From an uncultured Rhodospirillales bacterium (GTDB lineage: Bacteria > Pseudomonadota > Alphaproteobacteria > Rhodospirillales > Casp-alpha2): a DNA stretch of 6,066 nt. The DNA is taken from the NCBI GenBank assembly GCA_938074585.1, contig CALJEW010000413.1:1-6066 (forward strand), read 5' to 3'. The position numbers and the translations under genes are program-made. Shown here one piece after another: positions 1 to 6,066 of this stretch. Below the pieces are notes generated by a model. The model had not been told where the DNA came from. It did no database searches and saw nothing but the letters and a program-made list of their open reading frames with translations. Within the stretch, counting starts at the first letter, position 1, and every line of letters begins with the position of its first letter.

Positions 1-316
1 TATAACAACACTATCAGATATTCCAAATCGGCATGAATTTGAGAAGTGCTATTCAATTCTAGTGACTGTATCAGAGATTAAGCATTGCACACCCTCAAGA
101 TAAACCAGAAAAACGACTATTTTCTTCAGGCACATGCCTCAACCATTGGGCATTTTAACTACTGGAATGGAGCTGTGTACCGGTTCCATTTCGTTATCTG
201 AACTGCACACGAAACACCCATCAGCAATCGATTTACATCAATCCATGCTCAATTGTTGTGTTTCTCTTGATGGAAGATATTTGAGGAACGATCAACCCAA
301 ACCTTTAAACCCTCAC
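1..316. other. Left-edge stretch with no identifiable gene
   Basis: This stretch lies downstream of the minus-strand CoA-transferase stop. All six frames are short or interrupted. The most open reading is on the minus strand in one phase: 237 to 142, 138 to 52 and 48 to 1, separated by single stops at 139-141 and 49-51. Part of it reads ADGCFVCSSDNEMEPVHSS. I do not recognise this as a known family. It could be a further gene remnant or plain intergenic DNA. No terminator hairpin followed by a T-run is visible after the CoA-transferase stop. Confidence 0.5.
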
Positions 317-1510
317 CTAAACGACATTCCCCGCTCTAAGGGCAGCAATTTCATCTATTGAAAAACCCAAATTAGCTAACACCTCATCCGTATGCTCTCC
401 GCATTCAGGTGGGGCCACCGCAAAAGAGCTGGGCGTTCGTTCCAAGATTATAGGTTGCTTAACGAATTCCATTTCCCCCAAAGCTTTAGACACAACTTTA
501 TCTGTCACGTTCAAATGTTGGACTTGTGGGTCGGCAAAGGTCTGGTCGATGCTGTAAATAGGACCACAAGGCACCCCTTTATCATTAAACGCCGCAACCC
601 AATCTTCTGAAGTTCGTATACAAATCGCATCGGCAATAATCGAATTTAAAGCGTCTCGGTTATCCGACCGTTTTTCTTCTGTGTCATAGCCCGGGTGAGC
701 GAACAAATCACTTCTTCCAATCGTTTCACAAAACCGCTCCCATATCACTTTTCCCGTAACAGAAATATTAACTTCACCATTCGATGTTTTAAAAACACCT
801 GTTGGAATACTTGTTGGGTGATTGTTACCGGCTTGATCGGGGACTTGGCCATCAACAAGCCAGCGCGCGGTTTGAAAATCGAGCATAAACATTTGTGCTT
901 GCAGCAATGAGGTGTGGAGCCACTGACCTTTTCCAGAATGCACGCGCTCTAACAAAGCGACCATAACACCCTGCGCCGCAAATAGCCCTGCAGTTAAATC
1001 TGCAATGGGGATACCGACGCGCATAGGTCCTTCGCCGGGTGTTCCAGTAATCGACATTAACCCGCCCATGCCTTGTGCAATTTGATCGAACCCAGGACGC
1101 TCTGCATAAGGGCCTTCTTGACCAAAACCAGAAATACTCGCGTATATCAAACCCGGGTTATCAGCACTTAGCACTTCGTAATCAATGCCCAGTCGATGTT
1201 TAACGCCGGGGCGGAAATTCTCAACAACCACATCGGCTGTTTTTGCCAGTTTTAATAAAATCGCGCGGCCTTTTGGATCTTTCAAGTTTAGCGAAAGAGA
1301 GCGCTTGTTCCTGTGTAGGTTTTGAAAATCAGAGCCTTCGCGCGCGCCGCCCATTTGTCCATCACCCACCAATGCGTCGGGCATCTCAATCTTAATAACA
1401 TTGGCCCCCCAGTCTGCCAATTGGCGAACGCAAGTAGGCCCAGAGCGCACCCGCGTCAAATCCAGAACGGTGTAATTACTAAGTGCAGATGATGCGGGCT
1501 GGTTGGGCAT
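317..1510 (-). CDS. Class III (CaiB/BaiF family) CoA-transferase
   Basis: Intact cytoplasmic enzyme of 397 residues, the usual length for the family. Family III CoA-transferases move coenzyme A between carboxylic acids through an enzyme-bound aspartyl-CoA thioester. Visible family signatures are the N-terminal VLDLTRVRSGPTCVRQLADW with GANVIKIE (about residues 16-42), SLSLNLKDPKGR (71-82), VVVENFRPGV (94-103), YASISGFGQEGPY (123-135) and GFDQIAQGMGG (140-150). GIPIADLTAGLFAAQG (166-181) carries the predicted catalytic Asp171. The ATG at 1510-1508 is supported by an AGGAG ribosome-binding site (1517-1521 on the plus strand) with a 6-base spacer. The acid substrate cannot be told from sequence: oxalate, succinate, carnitine and mesaconate enzymes all share these motifs. 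It is transcribed away from the dctP cluster, and no partner gene is visible on its strand. It contains no stop or shift, unlike its plus-strand neighbours. Confidence 0.95.
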   Translation of the reverse strand: MPNQPASSALSNYTVLDLTRVRSGPTCVRQLADWGANVIKIEMPDALVGDGQMGGAREGSDFQNLHRNKRSLSLNLKDPKGRAILLKLAKTADVVVENFRPGVKHRLGIDYEVLSADNPGLIYASISGFGQEGPYAERPGFDQIAQGMGGLMSITGTPGEGPMRVGIPIADLTAGLFAAQGVMVALLERVHSGKGQWLHTSLLQAQMFMLDFQTARWLVDGQVPDQAGNNHPTSIPTGVFKTSNGEVNISVTGKVIWERFCETIGRSDLFAHPGYDTEEKRSDNRDALNSIIADAICIRTSEDWVAAFNDKGVPCGPIYSIDQTFADPQVQHLNVTDKVVSKALGEMEFVKQPIILERTPSSFAVAPPECGEHTDEVLANLGFSIDEIAALRAGNVV

Positions 1511-1651
1511 TTAGGGCTCCTGTGTTGTAGTAAATTTAAAATAGACAACACTGAAATGCGTGAAGACATGTGTCACTGTCAATACTTGAGCGTCAAGAAG
1601 TGCTATTTGTAAACAATGAATCTTGATCAAAAGTATCTAAAATGAGTCAGC

Positions 1652-2450
1652 GGAATTTCATGTTGGATCAATTTGCAGCCCGACGGGAGTAATGGCTAAC
1701 ACGTTTTAGCTGATAAATATGATCGCAACATGAATGACATTTTTGATGTCCAAGACGTGATTGCTCAGAAAATTTACTCAGTTGTCGCACTGGAGCTTGA
1801 TAAGGCAAAAGTTGGGCGTTCAAGCGATAAACAAGTAAACGACATGAGTTCATGGGACCTGTGTTTGAAATCAGAATCATCGCTACATTGCCATACGCGG
1901 GCAGATAACCTTAAAGCCCTCAAACTCTTTTTGCGCGGAATAAACATCCGAGCAGGTTATTCCAAATCCTATTCAGGGGTATCTCAATCTTCGATAACGC
2001 ACGACACGACATCCTCTTGGGCGCATCATCAATTAAGCACTGCCTATGAGTGGCTTGATCGTTTGGACCATGCTTTGGATAAAAAAAAGGCGGATGTTGA
2101 ACTTAATTCAAACGATTTATACACGCTCCAAGCTTTGGGCAACAAATCAGATTTAGCCGGCGACACCAATGGCATTAGATCCATGGAGCAGGCACAGAAA
2201 CTCAATCCAGAGCATACCCAGAGCCATACTCATTTGGTATCCCTAGCTCATACTTAAATTGCGGTTGGGGTCTTTCAGCAGCAAGTGATCGCTACCGCCA
2301 AGCCATCCCGCGCCAAGCCAATCACCAACTGCACATCACATAGTGGGCATCACACTGACCCGTCTCGGGCATCAAAAAGAAGCCCCGGTATCGTTGAATA
2401 AATGTGACGAGCTTAACCTAGAGTTATTAAATTATGCCAAAGTTGGCACC
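1652..2450 (+). pseudogene. Decayed TPR signalling protein (cyclase/TolB-like C-terminal half)
   Basis: The longest open piece (1730-2257, 175 codons from ATG) begins inside a conserved motif, so it is not a true gene start. Reading further upstream in the same phase gives NG-stop-HVLADKYDRNMNDIFDVQD. This matches the GyHLWAdRYDR..DIFavQDEi motif of adenylate/guanylate-cyclase-like and TolB/FlgO-like TPR proteins, with a TAA at 1697-1699 where the family has a tyrosine-like residue. TPR-like text follows: AYEWLDRLDHALDKKKADVE, then LGNKSDLAGDTNG and AQKLNPEHTQSHTHL. The reading shifts by -1 near 2250 into SDRYRQAIPRQANHQLHI, and by -1 again near 2341 into VGITLTRLGHQKEAPVSLNK. The N-terminal catalytic or DNA-binding part is absent: upstream of about 1650 only weak traces remain before the CoA-transferase promoter area. 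Both borders are approximate. Confidence is high that it is broken and moderate for the exact subfamily. Confidence 0.75.
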
Positions 2451-2584
2451 CCTATGCCAGCACAAACAAAAACAAACTACTTCTCTGTGATTAAATTTCT
2501 TCCACCCAAAACTTTTTCAAATAACGCTTATTTAAAGAGTGCTCGTGTGATAAAAGCTCAGGACACTCATACACAGAGGGCATT

Positions 2585-3616
2585 ATGAACACATTAAGTC
2601 GTATATCTGCTGGCACCGTGATCGCAGCACTCAGTTATTCTTCAGCCGGGGCTGCTGAAATCACGCTAACCTTACATCATTTTTTAAGCTCTAAAGCGCC
2701 TACCCATTCAAAGTTTTTAACTCCATGGGCAAAAAAAATTGAAGCTGATTCTAACGGTCGAATTAAAATAAAAATTTTCCCAAGCATGAGCATGGGCGGT
2801 AAACCCCCCGAACTTTATCGGCAAGTTCGCGACGGTGTTGCCGATATAGTTTGGACCCTTCCCGGCTACACCCCTGGTGTATTTCCGCGTTCTGAAGCGT
2901 TTGAACTTCCCACCGTACACCGCGGCAATGCTGAAGCAACGAACTTAGCTATTCAGGAAAATTTCTCTTTGATTGCCAAAGACTTTAAAGATGTACACCC
3001 AATTTTAATTCACGTTCATGCGGGCAATGCACTGCACACCGTGTCGAAAAGTATTCTATCTGTTGCAGATGTTAAGGGGCTTAAATTCCGGACCCCATCG
3101 CGCACCGGCGCATGGATGATCCAAGCATGGGGCGCTGAACCTGTGGGCATGCCAATCCCTGCTTTGCCACAAGCCTTATCAAAAGGAAACATTGACGGGG
3201 CTTTAGTTCCGTTTGAAATGGTTGCCCCCCTTAAGCTCCAACAGTTGACCAAGTATTCCGTTGAAGGTGCCGATAAATCGCGTTTTGGAACGGCTATATT
3301 TATGTTTGCCATGAACAAAGATCGCTACAACAGCTTACCGGCTGATTTACAGAAAGTTATCGACAACAATTCTGGGGCAAACTGGGCCGGCCCAATTGGT
3401 AAAGTGTGGGACGCCAGCGAAGAGTTGGGCAAACAATTGCAGGAAAAATCTAAGGGTGGAGAAGTCATTTTCTTAGATGCCAAAGCTAAAACTGATTTTG
3501 ATTCCATTGGCCAACTGGTTGTTGACAAATGGATTGTGGAAGCTAATAAACTTTCTATCGATGGGGCAGCGCTAGTCAAAGCGGCAAGAGCTTCAATCGA
3601 TAAATATTCAAAGTAA
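2585..3616 (+). CDS. dctP: TRAP transporter solute-binding protein, DctP family
   Basis: Intact periplasmic binding protein of 343 residues, typical for DctP/TAXI-like P subunits, which capture a carboxylate-type ligand and deliver it to a DctQ-DctM membrane permease. A signal peptide occupies residues 1-23: a short Arg-containing n-region, the hydrophobic AGTVIAALSYSSAG stretch and an AGA|A cleavage site. The mature protein opens with EITLTLHHFLSSKAPTHSKF and has GRIKIKIFPSMSMGG (58-72), the YRQVRDGVADIVWT region (78-91) and GLKFRTPSRTGAW (165-177). Arg169 is at the position of the conserved arginine that pairs with the ligand carboxylate. ALPQALSKGNIDGALVP (193-209) is the usual aLskGvvDG motif. 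The start is supported by GAGGG at 2576-2580, four bases before the ATG. No dctQ or dctM lies next to it. The next gene, 45 bases downstream, is a ruined M24 hydrolase. The ligand cannot be assigned from sequence. The symbol denotes the family, not proven C4-dicarboxylate specificity. Confidence 0.95.
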   Translation: MNTLSRISAGTVIAALSYSSAGAAEITLTLHHFLSSKAPTHSKFLTPWAKKIEADSNGRIKIKIFPSMSMGGKPPELYRQVRDGVADIVWTLPGYTPGVFPRSEAFELPTVHRGNAEATNLAIQENFSLIAKDFKDVHPILIHVHAGNALHTVSKSILSVADVKGLKFRTPSRTGAWMIQAWGAEPVGMPIPALPQALSKGNIDGALVPFEMVAPLKLQQLTKYSVEGADKSRFGTAIFMFAMNKDRYNSLPADLQKVIDNNSGANWAGPIGKVWDASEELGKQLQEKSKGGEVIFLDAKAKTDFDSIGQLVVDKWIVEANKLSIDGAALVKAARASIDKYSK

Positions 3617-3661
3617 ATTATATTAAGCGACTTCACCGGAATGAGCTCAGGGGATGAACGC

Positions 3662-4698
3662 ATGCTCGATGAAGCACAGAAAAAATTAGTGTAATTTCAA
3701 TCTGACTTAAAGGCCCAATGTCATCATGTCACAATTATGACAGTTGCGTCCTCTATTGCCTATTTAGACGGATTTTGGGGTTATCTTCCCATTGAGTTTA
3801 GCCTCCCAACTATACTTCTAGCAATACGGATACCGACCCGGTTATTCTAACCCCATTGATGGAAAGTGAGATCGCGTGAGCAATGACGTGGTTTTCTAAC
3901 GTTGAAACTTGGAAAATTCAGGCCCCAACAGATGAGAACCCGTGCTCTCTTTAATGCTTGGCAACGAACCAAGCCGCATTCGGATAAAATCAAACCTTAT
4001 TCCGAAAATTGTTCAAAACATACTGAGTGAGACATACCCCGGAACCGCTTTAGACGATATCAGCCCCGTCCTTGATAAACGCAGAATGATTAAATCAGAC
4101 GCTGAAATTGACGTTATACGGCAAACCGGGAAAATTTCAGGGGCTATGATGTAAGCGGCGGAAGGCTCGTTGAGCGCTCGCGCATCTGAATATAAATCGG
4201 CGTTGGCCACAATCAATTCAATAACCCAAAAAACGACAGAGTTTTTAACCACAAAAGGGCTTGATGCCTTTATTTCATCGCTTATACATAACTTTTAAAA
4301 TAAATAAAGCGGTACGAATACATCCATGCTTCACCGCCACGCCAGTATAAAACATACGCGCTGGCGGACCCTTTTTATTTTTTTTGCAGCATGGCCGAGT
4401 TCAAGCAATATGAATTAGGCTTTGATCGTTCGCTTCATGTTGGTGAATAAGCGATGAAGCTTCCATTGCATAACAGAAGTCGGCCCCAAGCGCCATATAT
4501 GAAGACGGTCTTTCGTTTTTTAAGCGCCATAATCAAAAGCGGGATATAAACTTTTTTTGAAGCCAAAATGACCTTTGCCGTCAATGGTGAAATACCCATT
4601 GATCGGAAATTCGGCGGCCAAATGGAGATTTAATTGTCGTCATGGAAGTTGGTTTTGAATACCTAACCGGCTATCTCCATAAATCATTCATTGTCTAA
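3662..4698 (+). pseudogene. Decayed M24-family (creatinase/Xaa-Pro peptidase-like) hydrolase
   Basis: No single frame is long, but pieces in successive frames read in order as an M24 protein with a creatinase-type N-domain. From 3662: MLDEAQKKLV, stop, then VASSIAYLDGFWGYLPIEF. From 3829: DPVILTPLMESEIA, stop, then AMTWFSNVETW and APTDENP. From about 3942: LDKRRMIKSDAEIDVIRQTG, stop, AAEGSLSARASEYKSAL, two stops, then SGTNTSMLHRHAS. From about 4358: ADPFYFFCSMAEFKQYELGF then DRSLHVGE, stop. From 4565: KMTFAVNGEIPIDRKFGG. From 4624: GDLIVVMEVGFEYLTGYLHK to the TAA at 4696-4698. I count stops at 3692, 3877, 4152, 4296, 4305, 4448 and 4547. Frame changes fall near 3825, 3945, 4357 and 4622, each a net -1. 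About 40-50 residues before KMTFAV seem deleted. The original start at 3662 has AGGGG at 3649-3653. The usual first metal aspartate position falls in FFCSM, which suggests a metal-free creatinase-like branch. The gene cannot make a functional product. Confidence 0.88.
4334..4385 (+). terminator. Terminator-like hairpin inside the M24 remnant
   Basis: CCGCCA (4334-4339) can pair with TGGCGG (4362-4367). In an alternative register CGCCAG (4340-4345) pairs with CTGGCG (4361-4366). After a four-base gap (ACCC) comes a T-tract of five T, one A and eight T (4372-4385). This is the shape of a Rho-independent terminator. However, the stem is only 6 bp with a 15-22 base loop, and the same bases encode the decayed HRHAS...ADPFYFF segment. 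It may therefore be chance, or may have gained effect only after the gene broke. Confidence 0.25.
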
Positions 4699-4699
4699 C

Positions 4700-5478
4700 A
4701 TGGGCTCTTTAAAAACAGCCATTTACCAACATAAGGCGACGCCGAAACAAGATTTAACAAGTGAACGGTTGGATCGGTTAAATAAAAATTTATCTACCAA
4801 AGAAAAAACTTAATTTGGTCATATGCTCAGAACTTTTATTTCCAGTTACGATATTGACAAAAAAATCCACGACAGAGCCGAGCCTACAAATGTAACCTCT
4901 GCCCAGCGGTTGATTGAAATTGACCTGAAGAAATAAACCGTCATTGCAGTTGGATATCCTGAAAAAGACGGCAATATTTTTTTAATTCTTTGATAGTCCG
5001 TGGCCCTAATGGCGAGTAACTGATCAATTACCACAAGCGCTTACTGCCGCCTATTTTTGAAGCGTCGTATTTCACACCGGGCACCACGCCCGGCATGATA
5101 GAATTAGGCGGCTCGAAAATTGCGACGCTGATTTGCTATGATGCTGAGTTCCCTGAATACCTATGCCAAGCGGCATTAGCTGGAGCCGATGTGGTTATTG
5201 TGCCAACGACGCTGAAGGTACAACGGGAGTTTGTCTCTGATTCAATGCTGTCAACCCGTGCTGTAGTAAATGGCCTTTATGTTTTGTATGCTATCCATGC
5301 TGGGGCTGAGGGCAATTCGTAATATTTAGGGCGCAGCGTTATCATTGCGCACGATGGACGTAACCTTGTTCGCACTGGAAACAGTGGAGAATTGATTACA
5401 GCAACGTTAGAACCCAAAGCCATCAACATAGCCTGTACGAATTTACCTTATTTGGATGACGTCAAAGCAAAGCTATAA
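4700..5478 (+). pseudogene. Decayed nitrilase-superfamily carbon-nitrogen hydrolase
   Basis: Members are cytoplasmic amidases or nitrilases with a Glu-Lys-Cys triad. The ATG at 4700 comes one base after the M24 stop, pointing to ancestral translational coupling. The first frame reads MGSLKTAIYQHKATPKQDL. An extra T at about 4811 moves the reading to NLVICSELL, with the catalytic Glu at 4830-4832. Loss of a T at about 4836 returns it to SSYDIDKKIHDRAEP. After a stop at 4934 comes TVIAVGYPEKDGNIF. A T lost from the run at 4976-4982 shifts to NSLIVRGPNGE, stop at 5017, then LINYHKRLLPPIFEASYFTP with the Lys at 5035-5037. IATLICYDAEFPEYL carries the Cys at 5134-5136. A TAA at 5320 interrupts GNS/YLGRSVIIAHDGRNLVR, and the frame ends DDVKAKL at 5478. 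The span of about 260 codons equals a full-length family member, so decay is by point changes and small indels. The longest open piece (5095-5322) covers only the middle. Substrate unknown. Confidence 0.88.
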
Positions 5479-5484
5479 ACCCGG

Positions 5485-6066
5485 CTACATATGCGAATAC
5501 ATTTCCCGCCCAGGTACATCTAATTTAGCACGTAATATAGTGCCTGTTTCAGATTCCGTTATAAAAAGATCACGGTTGTCAGCACCCCCATAAGCCATAT
5601 TGGTGGTTAACATACCTTCACAGGATGCGATCCGGGCAAGCGGCTCACCACGTGGGCAAAAGTGCCACACAACTCCAAATCCAACATGGGCAACGGCAAG
5701 CCCGCCTTCGTTATCCAATGCCATTCCATCAGGTCCTGACCCACCACTCATTTGAACATACAACCCAACTTTGGCTACCCCACCATCGGGCATGAACGGA
5801 ACGCGCCAAACGGCGTTGGCGCGGGTAACAGCCAAATATAACGACTTTTCATCTTTAGACAGAACCAACCCGTTCGGACTTGGGGCATTATCCAAAATAC
5901 AATCTAACACCCCACTTTCCCGATACCGAAATACCCGCCCGGTTGGGTCATGCAAACCCGATAACCCTTGATCAGTAAAATACATATCGCCGTTGGATGC
6001 AAAGACCAGGTCGTTAACGCCTTTAAATCGTTCCGCCCGATAACGTTCTAATAGAGCTTCAACACG
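5485..6066 (-). CDS. SMP-30/gluconolactonase-like protein, C-terminal part (runs off right edge)
   Basis: The frame is open from the window edge to the stop at 5485-5487, giving 193 residues. The true start lies beyond 6066, and the in-frame Met at 5985-5983 is internal. SMP-30/LRE-type six-bladed beta-propellers hydrolyse sugar or other lactones using a divalent metal. Visible motifs, numbered in this fragment, are FKGVNDLVFASNGDMYFTDQ (14-33), NAPSPNGLVLS with predicted metal-ligand Asn65, and GSGPDGMALDNEGGLAVAHV with predicted metal-ligand Asp113. The C-terminal blade text is NRDLFITESETGTILRAKL. The N-terminal glutamate ligand would be outside the window. The gene converges on the nitrilase remnant with only six bases between stops. 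It shows no lesion in the visible part and may have processed a lactone in the same pathway, which is inference. Confidence 0.92.
   Translation of the reverse strand, partial: RVEALLERYRAERFKGVNDLVFASNGDMYFTDQGLSGLHDPTGRVFRYRESGVLDCILDNAPSPNGLVLSKDEKSLYLAVTRANAVWRVPFMPDGGVAKVGLYVQMSGGSGPDGMALDNEGGLAVAHVGFGVVWHFCPRGEPLARIASCEGMLTTNMAYGGADNRDLFITESETGTILRAKLDVPGREMYSHM

Noticed and set aside
103..160. Plus-strand text DKPEKRLFSSGTCLNHWAF, faintly like the N-terminus of phosphoserine aminotransferase (SerC)
   Set aside because: The resemblance covers only about a dozen residues, and nothing SerC-like follows in any frame.
134..361. Plus-strand 75-codon ORF overlapping the CoA-transferase 3' end
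   Set aside because: It has no recognisable motif and no clear ribosome-binding site. It overlaps the end of a solid gene on the other strand, so it is most likely a chance frame.
1577..1582. TTGACA on the minus strand as a -35 box for the CoA-transferase
   Set aside because: No acceptable -10 hexamer lies 16-18 bases downstream, so a promoter cannot be supported.
40..1610. Repeated 12-mer AGAAGTGCTATT near 43 and 1597
   Set aside because: About one shared 12-mer is expected by chance in a window of this size, and the flanks do not match.
3016..3318. Minus-strand ORF of 100 codons inside dctP
   Set aside because: It lies antisense to a clearly coding gene with intact family motifs, and its own translation shows no recognisable domain.
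3662..5478. Programmed frameshifting or stop-codon reassignment to express the M24 and nitrilase genes
   Set aside because: There are too many stops and frame changes in two genes, plus a missing segment, while neighbouring genes use normal stops. Decay explains this better.
5771..5971. Plus-strand ORF opposite the SMP-30-like gene
   Set aside because: It is an antisense shadow of the lactonase frame, with no motif of its own.

Overview
The window looks like chromosomal DNA of a Gram-negative proteobacterium. A marine or host-associated alphaproteobacterium is my best guess, from the style of the TRAP-type binding protein, the class III CoA-transferase and the mid-range GC; no marker gene confirms this. 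Its main feature is a small catabolic gene cluster caught during decay. Intact genes sit beside genes whose protein homology is still readable, but only by switching frames and reading through stops.

Layout from left to right. Positions 1-316 hold no gene I can identify. Positions 317-1510 (minus strand) encode an intact class III (CaiB/BaiF) CoA-transferase. About 1652-2450 (plus) is a broken gene matching the C-terminal half of an adenylate-cyclase-like or TolB-like TPR signalling protein. Positions 2585-3616 (plus) encode an intact, secreted DctP-type solute-binding protein of a TRAP transporter. Positions 3662-4698 (plus) are a heavily damaged M24/creatinase-like hydrolase gene. Positions 4700-5478 (plus) are a damaged nitrilase-superfamily carbon-nitrogen hydrolase gene that starts one base after the M24 stop. 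Positions 5485-6066 (minus) are the C-terminal part of an intact SMP-30/gluconolactonase-like gene that runs off the right edge and converges on the nitrilase remnant.

Inferred biology: dctP, the M24 hydrolase and the nitrilase were probably one plus-strand operon, with gaps of 45 and 1 bases. It would have imported a small organic acid or amide-like compound and cleaved C-N bonds in it. The lactonase and the CoA-transferase may have handled downstream products. Both hydrolases are now dead, while the binding protein and the two minus-strand enzymes remain open. No TRAP membrane subunits (DctQ, DctM) are present, so the binding protein is an orphan here. I see no tRNA, rRNA, CRISPR array, insertion sequence or att site, and no convincing new system. 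The noteworthy content is the pattern of decay.
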